Positions 36,132-47,481 of a stretch of 64,000 nucleotides of DNA are shown piece by piece. A program made the position numbers and the translations under genes. How positions within the stretch are numbered: the stretch's first letter is position 1; each line of letters starts with the position of its first letter. The notes beneath the pieces are model-generated. The model was given only the letters and a program-made list of their open reading frames with translations, was not told the DNA's origin and ran no database searches. The DNA comes from Ziziphus jujuba (lineage: Eukaryota > Streptophyta > Magnoliopsida > Rosales > Rhamnaceae): assembly GCF_031755915.1 (NCBI RefSeq), contig NC_083381.1, positions 2,244,501 to 2,308,500 on the forward strand, read 5' to 3'.

Positions 36132-37148
36132 AAAGGTGGTAATCTTGTCGACTTGTGCAAGCCAAAGTTCACCAAGGTTTGTACCCTCTTTCTTTCTTTA
36201 CAAGAAACATTTTGTTGAATGTCTTAAAGTAATATTTATGTCTATGTTTTATGTTCCCTTTAATATCTTTTTAATGCATAATTTTTGTTGTATTTAGTTA
36301 GGAATTGTCTCTTTGTTGGGTATTAATTTTGTTTTGTAAAATGACTATGTGTTGGAAATTATGTTTCCAGCAACATAGGTTCATTGTTGGGGATGGAATA
36401 TTCTGGATTTTTAGAACCAGGTTATGGTTTTTGGATATGTTGTAATACACATATGAAAGAAAATATATTAAAAATAATGATTCAAAAAGGACTTGGGAAG
36501 CCTAAGATATGCAGGTTGCAAGTTGACATAGCTGCCCAAGGGTTTGAGATGAATTGGAAGCCTTACCCAATTCTTTTGGATCTAGTCTTCTCCATATTTC
36601 ATCCTTAATGTTTCAACATGCCACGTGTCAAAATTCAAGCAATTTCGATTAAGATATCCCAGCCTTCCATCAGGTCAAAGTAGCATTATCCGATTTGGTG
36701 GAGATAGCCTTTTGAAGTTCAAAATCTCACCAACCTTTGCCATATCTGCACACGTACATGTATGGCTTGTATTTGAATGTTTTGTATCAGATTATTGAGT
36801 GGGGAAATATGTATTTTTTGAATTTTAAAAACTTCTATTTTGGTCTCACACACATTCCACATGTGTGAGATAAATTTTATACCAATATAATTCAACAATG
36901 AAATGAAAAAAAAAAATTAATTGTGCTGTCTAATTTGTGTGGCCTACTCTTAGCATCTTCTCTTCTTCTTCATCATCTTCTTCTTCCTTCCAAACAAAAA
37001 CCCTAACAAACCTTAATATCACCATACTAAAAACAAACATAAAAACCACCTAAACACCAAACCAAAAATCGGATTAAGGGTTGTGCACAAGACTTCACTT
37101 TATGTACAATACTCTTAGCCAAGTGAACCCAAAAACCACACCAAACTC

Positions 37149-37153
<5 letters not shown>
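36126..37153 (+). repeat. Copia 3' LTR
   Basis: TG...CA bounded, 1028 bp, preceded by a short purine run (AAGGAGGAG). Extra sequence relative to the 5' LTR lies near 36755-36780. Confidence 0.9.
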
Positions 37154-37185
<32 letters not shown>

Positions 37186-37276
37186 GAATATATGAATACA
37201 TATATGTATTTGCTAAAAGGTTATGTATACGTATGTGGATATATGTATACATAGATGTGTGAATATATATGAAAAA

Positions 37277-37307
<31 letters not shown>

Positions 37308-37403
37308 TGAATATGTAGGTATTTATTAAAAGATTGTATGAGTGTGTGTGTATGTGAGTATATATCTAAGTATAATTAAATATATATATATATATATAAG
37401 TGT
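37154..37403. repeat. TA-rich microsatellite, resumed family-B LTR
   Basis: Several runs of TA separated by 'GAATATATG'-type spacers, matching in style the zone at 19021-19545 of the other family-B copy. Confidence 0.8.
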
Positions 37404-37404
37404 G

Positions 37405-37565
37405 CAGGCCGTCTATAGTACGGACGGTCCTCATGCGGACCACAGTATTGGTGACAGTTTTTCATAGTATTAGTGACGATTTTCTAAAAAATCGTCGTTA
37501 ATACTATGAAAAACCGTCACTAATACTGCGGTCCTTATGCGGACCGTCCTCACCATAGAATTTCC
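37405..37565. mobile_element. MITE, probably Mutator-like (161 bp)
   Basis: Nearly perfect inverted arms of about 70 bp meet at TTTTCTAAAAAATCG. The left arm contains CGGACGGTCCTCATGCGGAC; the right arm carries its counterpart on the other strand. The element is flanked by ATATAAGTGTG on both sides (37394-37404 and 37566-37576), an 11-bp duplication, which fits Mutator-like elements. The outermost 8 bases of the two ends do not match each other. Confidence 0.75.
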
Positions 37566-37706
37566 ATATAAGTGTGTATGTGCACATATATACGTATATT
37601 TATGATTGAATGTGTAAATATTCTCTTATGGATGTTTATGGATATATTTGTTATGCTTAATTGTAGTTATTTGCTAAATTTAAATTTAATATGTTACTTG
37701 CATTTA

Positions 37707-38086
37707 GGTTACGTTTGGTTAAAAGAATAGTTATTTCTAAAAATTAAGGATTAGTAATTCCTAGTAATAAAAAAGGTGGAATAGATTATCTATTCCTATT
37801 ATTTAGTTTGGTTAAAAAAAAAAAAGCAAAAGAGTTAATATGAAACTAAAAAAATATCAAAGCATAAACAAAAAGAGCGTAAAGTAGCGTATTCTGTATT
37901 CCTTTATTTTAGGAAACACAGATTCTAAGCTTTTTAAAAGGAATAGCAATTCCTTATTTTAAGGATATAGGATTCCATAGAAATAAATAAGGCAAATTTT
38001 AAAAATCCAACCAAATAAAAGAATATCAAAATTTTAGGAATTCTTATTCTATTCCACTATCTATTTCATAAACCAAACTTATCCTT
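37707..38086. mobile_element. Candidate degenerate MITE with GTTTGGTT ends
   Basis: GTTACGTTTGGTTAAAAGAA near the left end and AACCAAACTTATC near the right are inverted. A second inner pair (TTTGGTTAAAA at 37797 and ATCCAACCAAAT at 38007) suggests a nested or internally duplicated element. No clear target duplication. Confidence 0.4.
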
Positions 38087-39475
38087 ATATTGTCAGATTA
38101 TGCCAAGGTTTTTATATGTTGTATTTGATTTCAGCTAATGTTATGCATTATTCGAAATGAAAGTCTTTATATATGTGTGTATATATATATATATATATAC
38201 ATTTTTTGTTGTTTAAAATTTTAAAAATATTATGTATGTATTAAAATTTAAAAAAAAAAATTGTTATTTGATTTTAATGTGTTATTTTTATGTGATTTAA
38301 ATATATTTGTTATATAAGATTATTTTATAATTTGGGAGAAACTATTTATGTGATTATTTATTGTTGGGATTATTGTTCAATTTTATTGTTACAATTATTT
38401 TGCATAATAAAATATATTGAGTGAAATTAAGTGGTATGTAAATTGTATATGATTTAATATGAATTTTGCATAAATAAATTTTAAGGATTTAAGAAGAATA
38501 ATAATAAATTTTAAAATATATTATGTATTTGGATAATTGTGAAACTGAAATTATTGTGGAAGAAATTAATCTTATAAAATTGTTGGATTTATATGGTTGT
38601 TTAGAAAAATATATATGAAATTTTATAGATTAGTACAAGTGTACAAATTCGGTTGTATTTTATCAAATCTCGGTATTTATAATATTATAAAATTTTATAG
38701 TTTTTAAATGCTCCATACAGTACTGGTGTTTTGTACTGTATTGTTGATTAGCGTGCAAGTATGTATAGCTATCTTGTGGGTGTCATGGACCTGTGGGTTG
38801 GTAAATATATTTGCACCGTGAGCCTCAATCGCCCCCCTCCTTAGCCCCAGGATGGTTATTTATTATATTATGGTTATCTTGTGGGTGCCATAGACCAAAA
38901 AATTGGCAAGTGTATTTGCACAATAAGCATCAATTGCCCCCTTCCCTAGCCGTAGGATGGTTGTTTATTATGATATGGATCAGCACGCAAGTTATGTTCA
39001 TGGTCCTAGTGAGAGAGGGTAAGCAAGTATAATGCAAGGTGGACATCAGCCATCTTCCCACTTAATCGTAGGATGGCTGTCATTACGCATTAGCGTGCAT
39101 ATATGTATAACCATCCTATGGGAACTATTAGGTCCGAGGTATAGTAGGTGTAGTGCACAGTGAGAATCAGCCACCCTTCCCTCGATCGAAGGACGATTGT
39201 TTTAGCCATGACAACTTATTAGCAATTGGTGTCGTGGGACGCCAAGGTGACTGATTGCAGATTCTCTCTTTAACCTCCTTGTCAGGTGGCGCTCGGGACA
39301 TCGGATATTATCTGACACCACTGATATATCGTATATTACATCAAATATATTTTCCATATATACGTATATACATTATTGTTATTATTATTATTTTACTAGT
39401 TATATTATTTTTTATAATTATTATTATCACTATTACTAATTATTATTGTATTTATTATTATTTTTTATGATTATG

Positions 39476-39478
<3 letters not shown>

Positions 39479-39507
<29 letters not shown>

Positions 39508-39897
39508 GCTTGTATGTACCACACCGTACTAGGGCAAAGATCTGATCGATCCATAAATAGTTTAACCTTGTAACATTGCTACCTACGAGTCTAGGAGGTT
39601 GGACGACCATCATAACAATCATCCCGAACCGAATTGGTAACAATGTACCTGCGATAGCTAATATCCTGAGATTGCATATTAGCATGATATATGGTATCGT
39701 ATGTACCCCACTACGAGTGTACATATTTTGTAGTACATTTCTAAATTTTAAAAATTTTATTTTACTTAATTTTATTTTATTATTTTAATTCATAATTGTG
39801 TTTTTACCCTTATTTGTTATTATTATTATTATTATTATTAAAATTACTAATTGTTATGGGATTATTATTAATTGTTGTTAATCACTTACTATTATTA

Positions 39898-39937
<40 letters not shown>

Positions 39938-40036
39938 TTATTATTTTTTTTGTTTTTAATATTGTTATTTTTGTTGTTGTTGTTGTTGTTATTATTATTA
40001 TTATTATTATTATTTTAAAGTTATTATCATGTGTTA

Positions 40037-40080
<44 letters not shown>

Positions 40081-40102
40081 TTAAAGTTATTATCATGTGT
40101 TA

Positions 40103-40133
<31 letters not shown>

Positions 40134-40134
40134 A
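39479..40134. repeat. TTA/ATT microsatellites
   Basis: Trinucleotide runs at 39479-39507, about 39817-39842, 39893-39934 and in two duplicated blocks ending 40080 and 40134. Each of the two blocks is preceded by the same 'TTTTAAAGTTATTATCATGTGTTATTG' unit (40013 and 40080), a local tandem duplication. Frames predicted here are artefacts of the repeat. Confidence 0.92.
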
Positions 40135-40670
40135 CAGAGCCTTCCGGCAAATATCGCAACCTTCGAACAGGTATAATCACCTTCAGTCAAGTGTGATAGC
40201 TTACAGACAAATGTGGAAGCCCTCGGGCAAGTTGTATTATTGTTATTAATATTAATATTATTATTCTTGTCTTATCACATCTTTTATTTATATTTATGCA
40301 TTTGGTATGTTTGTAAAGTGATACAGAAATATAGTATTGTACTAAGTGGGTGGTGTAGGTGGACGTGAATGTTTAAAGGTATTCTTTGTTTATTAAATTA
40401 TTTCTAATGTACATATATATTATATATATTCTATTATATTTATTCTTATACTTTGCTATTGAAGTGATGTTTATTGTGGAAAATTTTGTAGTAAGGTGGG
40501 ACGAATAAGGTGGTATAATATAGGAATGTTTTTGTGCGGAAGATTTTTAGGGCATGTTCAACCCTTAAAGGAGATGCTGCCGGATTTTTCATAGGAAAGT
40601 CGAGTTGAGTTTTCTCTATAATCAAAGCTTATCTAAGATTTTTATAAGGGATCTTGGATGGATCCTAATA

Positions 40671-41410
40671 TTTTATATGGTATTTGAAGGATTCCAAAAG
40701 GAATTTTCACCTCATGGAAAGTTTGTTATCCACAGGTAAATACATATAAAGGAGCTTTATACAAAAGCTCTAATCATCTAGAAGAAACTAAAAAGGCTTA
40801 TCAAGATTACATTATAAGAAAAGTTAATAATCAAATTTTAGAAATACAACAAAAATTTTTTCCAAATATTCCTGATTTCTTTAATTTAGAAATGCCAAAT
40901 AATATATATGAACATTTAAATGGGGTATGGAAAACCCATATCCCCAAGGAAATAGTAAAGGAAGCATAAAAGTATTCCAAGTTCAAATGAGCAAACTAGC
41001 TTAAGGAATAGCAGAACAAACTGCTAAAATAAATGATTTTAAAAAACAAATTAATAGATTAAAAGAAATATCTTTTCAAATCATCACCCCAATAATTGGA
41101 ATGAAGATTTTTCCTATGAACAAATTAATAATTTTCATAATCCAATCTCTTTCATGCAAAGTGATAAACAATCACCTTTCTTCGAAAAAATTAAAAAGAT
41201 ATGTTTATTTGAAAAAGCTAGACAAGCTCTTCCTTGTCATTTATTTATGTCAATCCAAGAAAAGACTCATGATCATGAAAAAATCATTAAGAATATATTA
41301 GTTGAATATATAACTAATATAAATACTACTGATAATCTTCAACCAAATCTCAATTTTTCTATAAACCATGAATCTTGGAGTTTTAACATATATTGAAATT
41401 GGGAATTGCT
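40671..41410 (+). pseudogene. Endogenous pararetrovirus, segment 3: viroplasmin/transactivator-like region (broken)
   Basis: Directly after the family-B LTR, the viral sequence resumes where segment 2 ended. A frame with VFEGFQKEF, GKFVIH and a downstream ALYKSSNHLEETKKAY resembles the viroplasmin domain of the caulimovirus inclusion-body/transactivator protein. The later part (41100-41396) is open in one frame for about 80 codons (SPFFEKIKKICLFEKARQALP), but stops lie in between. In related viruses this protein supports polycistronic translation and viral factories. The call rests on short motifs and gene order. Confidence 0.65.
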
Positions 41411-41753
41411 AATTTAATAATCTTTCAAAGTTAAGTTATTGATCAGCTTAAAATTTTTTCCCAATTGATCAAAGCAATGGCCTATCATGTGGTAAAATAT
41501 CACAAAAGAATAAAGCCTCACCGAATTTAGTATCTAAAGATGCTTTTTTTAAAAAAAAAAAAAATACCTAATTTAGTATCTAGCAATGCTTTTTCTAAAA
41601 AAAATCAACTTATTGGTATATAGTGACACTTTTTTAAAAAAGTATTGCCTTTTATTATATCTAGTGATGCTTTTTTGAAAAAGCATTAGGTATTCTCATA
41701 TAATCTAATGACCTTTTTTAAAATGCATAAGGTATTCTCGTACACCTAGCAAC
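41411..41753 (+). mobile_element. CACTA-like subterminal repeats, continued
   Basis: Five or so diverged units of the type 'TATCTAGTGATGCTTTTTTGAAAAAGCATT', each partly palindromic. They match 20250-20440 and 45063-45280. The array is broken at 41753 by a solo LTR. Confidence 0.6.
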
Positions 41754-44700
41754 TGTAACACCCTATCCCGAAGTACATCGAAATTTCTAAAATTTGACCA
41801 AGGTTGACCAGGTTTGACCGTCGTTGACCGAGAAGGGGTCAAATGTTGACTTTTTGTTCCTGATGGAATTTCACATTGACTGAGGTACCATTAAAAAGTA
41901 CATATTAGCACGAGTTCATAGACTAGTAGCACATTGAAAACGGAGCTACGGTTTGAAAGTTATGAGCAAAACAAGTTGAGGTTCAAACTGTCCAAAGGGG
42001 TGCCGGAGTTGACTTTTTATTCATTCAAAGTTGAGCTTTGACTCATGCATGGTTGTGAAGTACTCGTCAATACAAGTTCATAGACTAGCGGCACGCTTAA
42101 ATTGGACATCTGGCTAAAAAGTTATGGACATGCAAAGTTTTTCGAATACCGTAATATTTTAATATATTTTAACTTGAGTGAACAGTATATGCCACGTGTT
42201 GTATTTTCAGCCAATCCCATGAGTGAACAGTATCACCGACCGGTGGCTTTTATTTTGGCCAAAACACATGAGCCGAGGAAGGAGAAAGAAAGAGGGGAGG
42301 AGAGAAAGAGAGAGAGCTAGAGAGAGAAACCCAATCGGCCAACCGCTGTTCACCCATTTCCGGCCACCAGAACAGTATACGTGCCACCCTAGCTTAAAGC
42401 CCACCTAAAAACCGGCTGGCCAGTCAAAAATCACGGCCAATCGACCGCCGACGCGCCCAGATCGAGACTTTTTCTGACGGCGATGCCGATTACTTCAAAC
42501 CCAGATTTCTCTCCATTTCGACCTCCATTTGCCTCACCGCCAGCCCTGTTGATTTACCCATTCCCCGATCTACCTTCCCACCAAAAATCACAGCTAGTGG
42601 CCACCGGACGCGCCGCCGGCGGTGGCAGATTCCGATGACCACGGCGGCTCGTCGAAACTCGACTTTCCGGCGAAGTTTCCAGTTGCACCGCCCATCCTTT
42701 CCCACTAATTCCGACCCTCTGAACCTAAATCCGAGGTTTTTTTCCTCCAATTCGAGATGGATTGAGAGAATCGAGGACTTGAAATCCGAGAGCTTTCTGG
42801 CGAGATTTCAGCCACCTCGGGTCCGATCTCCGGGAAGTAAGACTAGATTCGTAATCTTCTTTTCACAAGCTTCGATTCAGTATATTACTCATAAATTTTG
42901 ATTAACGTTTGTGTTAAACCCTCCGGGTACCAGTATTATTTATCCGAATAAAATATTAATTTATTTGACTCTGTGTAATATTGTTGTTCTAGGAGCACGT
43001 GTGCATCGTGGAATTAATCCCATGGAGGATCTTGGGTTAATTGCATGCTCGAGATGAGTGACCCCCCTTCGAAATTAATTTTGGGAGTCAAATTAATTAT
43101 ATTGTGATATTTTAATATTTGAATGTTTTTACTTTATGTTAATTGTTAGATAAATTGTGAATTAAATTTTGATGCCCATATTTATAAATTGAAATGTATG
43201 ATTTTTGATAAATTATGGAAATCTAGATTTTATGACAATTTGATATTTAAAGGAATTGTAAAAGTAATATTATGTGATTTATTACAGAATTTATTTGTGA
43301 ATTTATTTTGATTAATAAAAAAAATGCATTTATATAAATTTATGCATTGTGGAAATTATTTTATGGTATTGAGGATTTGTGGAATTAAATTATATATGAA
43401 ATTCATGTGGTTTTAATATTATTTTTGGTATGATTTGATTTTAAAGATTTCGAGAAAAATATTGATTTAAGTTATGGTGCTCTCAAAATATATATTTATG
43501 CACTTGAAATATTATCTAGTTGATTTTATGATATGAGAAAAATTATATATTATTGATGGATTTATGCTGGTGTTATTAAAGAAAAATGTGGGATGGTGAA
43601 TTTGAAAAATGGTATAATTTCCACGATGAATTTTGGAAAAATTGGATATTTTAATAGTAAACTTGGTTTTATGTTTTAGACGCACTCATACAGTACTGGT
43701 GTTCTATACCGTATATATGGATGAGCGCGCAAGTTATAATGTCTCCCGTGAGTTGCCATTGGACCGAGGGCAGGCAAGTTCTATATGGTCCACATAAGCC
43801 GTCCCCCTCCATGGCCGGGTTGACGGTTTAAGCAGTGGTACTGTCGGGATGCCAAAGTGACCGTATGCAAGTTTCTCTCTTTAACCTTCAGCCGAACGGT
43901 GCTCGGGACGCTGGGTATCATAGGGCATCACTAATATATAGTGTGGTGCGTCAAGTATTATTTTTCTGGTATAAATTTCAAATCATAAAGTTTTAAAGCA
44001 GCATTTAAATTAAATGTATTTAATTTGTTTTATCACCTATTTCCAATTAGTATTTTCTAAAATGTATTTATTCATATTTTATGTCACTTATTTTAAATTA
44101 ATAGTTTTAAAATGCATCTTGCCATAAAAATATTATATAGATTGGTTGAATATTTCAAAATGAATATTATAGTATTTTTCTACCACTTATTTTACATGAT
44201 TGTTTGTAATTATTTAAATTATATTTTTGATACTATTTAATTTGATTTATTAAATCAAATTTTATGAATTATATATTGAATTTTTCCTTTATGTTATATT
44301 TATTTCATGCAAGTATTCTAAATTTATTTTATTATATTTCATTACATTTTATTCGTATTTGGATTATTTAATTATTTATTAGATTAATTATTTCTTGATT
44401 TTTGAGGCATAAAAGATTGGGTTTTGGGAAAATGTTTAAAAGGGGAACCTTTCCAACGGAGTGAATGGTGAGAGTTTTGAAAGAAAATATTTTTTTCAAT
44501 TAATTATTATTTATTTAGTTATTTATTCTTATTTAATCAAATGTGCTATAATTATCGTTACTATTATAATTGTACAGTAGATAGGATCACTCACTGAGAT
44601 GATTAGCATCTCATATTTCTAAATTCTGTTCCCCTAGGTTCAAGGATTGGGAGACGTTGATCGTCCGGGACGAGCCCGACGTCTCAGTTCATTGCCGAAA

Positions 44701-45062
44701 GTTTAAGAAGCATTTCCTCCCTTTTTCCTCTTCATCTTGTATTGCTTCCTTATCTGACATTGTATTAATTTTATATTTATTTGTATAATTCTCTGTATAC
44801 TGTATTGGAAACATTTTATTTAATACTGCATTAATTCTCTGTTATTATTTTGGAGTGCTGTAAATTTGTGGAAACAAATTGTAATAAGATGGGAGGAATA
44901 AGGTGGTGTTTATAGAAGTGTGTTTTCAGTACAAGAAATTTGTGGTAAGTCCAACCCTTAGGGGAGATTCTGCTGGATTTTCCATTGGAAGGTTCGGTAA
45001 GGTTTTCATGGGATCAAGGCTTGTCTAGGGTTCCAGTGAGGAATTTTGGACGAGTCCTGACA
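41754..45062 (+). mobile_element. Solo LTR, family A (3309 bp), inside the CACTA repeats
   Basis: Starts TGTAACACCCT and ends GTCCTGACA, flanked by perfect GCAAC duplications (41749-41753 and 45063-45067). Close relative of the copy at 12007-15538. Confidence 0.93.
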
Positions 45063-45350
45063 GCAACGCTTTCTAAAAAAGCATCCGGTATTCCCATACA
45101 CATTTAGCAATGCTTTTTGAAAAGTATCAAGTATTTGCATATACATATAGAGATGGCTTTTAAAAAGGTGTCACCTATTCCTGTCTAGAAACACTTTTAC
45201 AAAAAGCATTGGCTCTTTCCATATCTAGCGACCCTTTTATCAAAAAAATATTGCCTATTCTCTTATATATAGCAATGTTTTACCTAAAAGCTTCATCTTT
45301 CTTTTTTTCATTATTTTATTTTGAATGATGCTTTTAATTTTATTAAATTA
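45063..45350 (+). mobile_element. CACTA-like subterminal repeats, distal part
   Basis: Further units ('AGCAATGCTTTTTGAAAAGTA', 'CTAGCGACCCTTTTATC') run to about 45280. I could not find a matching TTTTTCTTATAGTG right terminus; AGGATTTTTTATAACTAG at 45350 is at best a remnant. Confidence 0.5.
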
Positions 45351-47421
45351 GGATTTTTTATAACTAGCTCCATACCAAATAATTAATAGACAACAAACTT
45401 CAAATAAACATTTGCATAACAAAATAATATTTCACATAAATTAAATATTAACTCATATAATAATTTTACTATTTGATCAACTATTGTATATACTTATGTA
45501 CAAACAAAAGCAATTAAACTACTATACTCATTAAGATGAAAGGTTTGAGATAAAAATTGATGCTCATTCAGCTCTAAACTGGTTGACATCACCTTGTGAT
45601 CAAGTTACACCCTCATACTACATATGAAAAAATTATGTTAAAAAATTATTAAAACGTCTGCATTGTAGAGTTCCATATCTTTCATAGACACGCTTTAGAA
45701 TTTTAAATGTACGCAGCTTTAAAATCCTCTAAGCAAATTAACTAGCATTTTCGAAAGAGGTACACATAATAGATTGTTAGAATTGGTATTAGATCTCTGT
45801 CTAAGTCGGAACCAATATATGAACTTGACAATATGAAGTGACAATCATAATGCGTTTATAATTGTATGATTTGAATGTTTTTATTTTTCATTTTTTTGGA
45901 ATATATTTTATGATGTTATCATCATTGATCCACAATCATAACGGATCTAACTTATCACTTGCTTTTCCATTTTTTTGCATTCAAGAGAGAGGCATTTCTT
46001 GATAGATTTTACTAAATATATATGAGATAATCGCACACAAACACAGTGAATAAATTGATCATTCTTCTAAATATCATATTATCCAATAGCAGGGAGTCTT
46101 AGGATTTAGAAAAATATAGTTCATTATAGTTTGTTTCGAACTTCTTACTAAAAATTCCCATATGTTTTGAAACTTGCACAACAATAAACAATCAGTGTGC
46201 AAGAGGCTGCTGCCATATAGGCATCTCTCTCAACCTATTCTCTTTCTCCTAGATCAAACATAATAATACCACGATAACTCCAATTAAATAACCCCATATC
46301 TTTTTATAACAAACACAGAATAATAATAATTAATAATAATAAATTTATAAAATAAAGATGAGTCTATAAACTTGTTAGGGTTTACAATTGGGCCATGACA
46401 TAAATATAAGATTTCTTTGGCACAATGGGTCAACCAAAGAATAAATAAAAAATGGCACCAATGAGTCTTATTGCAATGTCAGTTAAATAAGGTGTCATAT
46501 CTCATCATTAGGTCAGCAAGACCTTGTAAGTGGATTAATCTGATTATGTCCAATCCCTATAATTATTCTAACATTTGTTTGTCAAAAATAGACATAAGAG
46601 TGGAGATGATCCATGGCTATTACCTAAGTAAGGCCATAAGTACTGTGATAGATGGTGGGCGTCATGGGTCATGGTTATTGCTGTTTGGGAGTTGAGTCTT
46701 CTCGGATGAGGTTCACATGGTTGGGTGTGAGTTTCTTACTCAATTCACATGACTAATGAGGATTTTGTATCATTACTAGATGATTGGAAAGGTTAAGTAT
46801 TGCGTCTTAGCTTGGAGATGATGCTCATTGTTTTAATGCTAAGTGCATCATTGGCTTCTAATTTGGGACAGTTTATGTTTGCTTCCAAGCCGTATGATGA
46901 TTTATCTAGTTTTGGTCTTCATTGATGAAGTTTGATTTCAAGTTTGGGGATGGATTAGCTTCTTTAAATTTAATGGCTCCTTCTAGGGCAAGCTTTTTTT
47001 CTATTTGGACGTTGAATTTTAGGTTTTTTGGCTCAAGTTTCTAGATGATCTTACTTATAGTAAGGCTATCCTTCTGATTTGTTTTTTCTTCTTCTTTTTA
47101 TGTATTGTACTTTTTTCTTATTTTTTAATAAATTTGTTCCGGATTGTCTAGGGTATCCATCCTCATTAAAAATGGAGATTAAATGTAAAGCCCCAAAATA
47201 ATTTATCAAAAAAGAAAAAATGTGAAGCCTCAAAATATAAAAGAGGTGAAATGGGCCAAAAAAATATAATAAAAGGGAAAGATCACAAATGCACATGCCT
47301 CTCTAAACACATGATTTTGCCCACCATTCACTTACTCTAATGGATGAATTACCAATTATTCCTCTTTTTATTGATGGACTGATAGAGGGATCTCTTCTTC
47401 TCTCACACTGTTTTTAGAGAA

Positions 47422-47423
<2 letters not shown>
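45351..47423. other. Gene-free DNA, no supported feature
   Basis: No coding signal. The stretch around 46800-47150 reads like the 3' tail of an old element (T-rich, ending 'ATGTATTGTACTTTTTTC'), possibly a LINE, but nothing confirms it. Confidence 0.4.
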
Positions 47424-47470
<47 letters not shown>

Positions 47471-47481
47471 AAAGAGAGAGA
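47424..47481. repeat. (TA)n with adjoining (GA)n
   Basis: About 22 uninterrupted TA units (47424-47467) followed by AAAGAAAGAGAGAGAG. Confidence 0.92.

Larger units (their letters stand above)
30942..37153 (+). mobile_element. Full-length Ty1/copia retrotransposon, decayed
   Basis: LTRs of 1000 bp (30942-31941) and 1028 bp (36126-37153) begin TGTTGAAAAGGTGG and end ACTCCAACA. The element is flanked by TATAT on both sides (30937-30941 and 37154-37158), though in TA-rich DNA where chance matches are easy. Internal order is gag, protease, integrase, reverse transcriptase, RNase H, which is diagnostic of copia. The two LTRs differ at roughly one site in seven over the first 270 bases by eye, so the insertion is old. 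Several stops and frameshifts make it non-autonomous. Confidence 0.93.
29514..40670 (+). mobile_element. Family-B solo LTR, itself interrupted by a copia element and a MITE
   Basis: Starts TGTAACATTC at 29514. The right end reads GGATCCTAATA at 40661-40670, the decayed form of the GGGTCCTGACA end of family A. Flanks are CTTTA (29509-29513) and TTTTA (40671-40675), a 5-bp duplication with one change. Removing the copia element (30942-37153, plus one TATAT) leaves an LTR of about 4.9 kb, including a 161-bp MITE. The right part keeps the blocks 'TCCATACAGTACTGGTGTT' (38711-38729), a GGGACGC block and 'GGTGGTATAAT', all with family-A counterparts. No coding region of its own is present. Confidence 0.75.

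Noticed and set aside
39796..40190. Open frames of Leu/Ile or Asn/Ile repeats on both strands
   Set aside because: They are translations of the TTA/TAA microsatellite.
45350..45368. GGATTTTTTATAACTAG as the right CACTA terminus
   Set aside because: Too many mismatches to the left terminus and no 3-bp duplication.
46471..47150. LINE 3' end
   Set aside because: T-rich tail only; no reverse transcriptase or endonuclease motif.
47171..47240. TGTAAAGCCCCAAAATA as the start of another LTR
   Set aside because: Only a short match to a generic LTR start; no end, primer site or duplication found.
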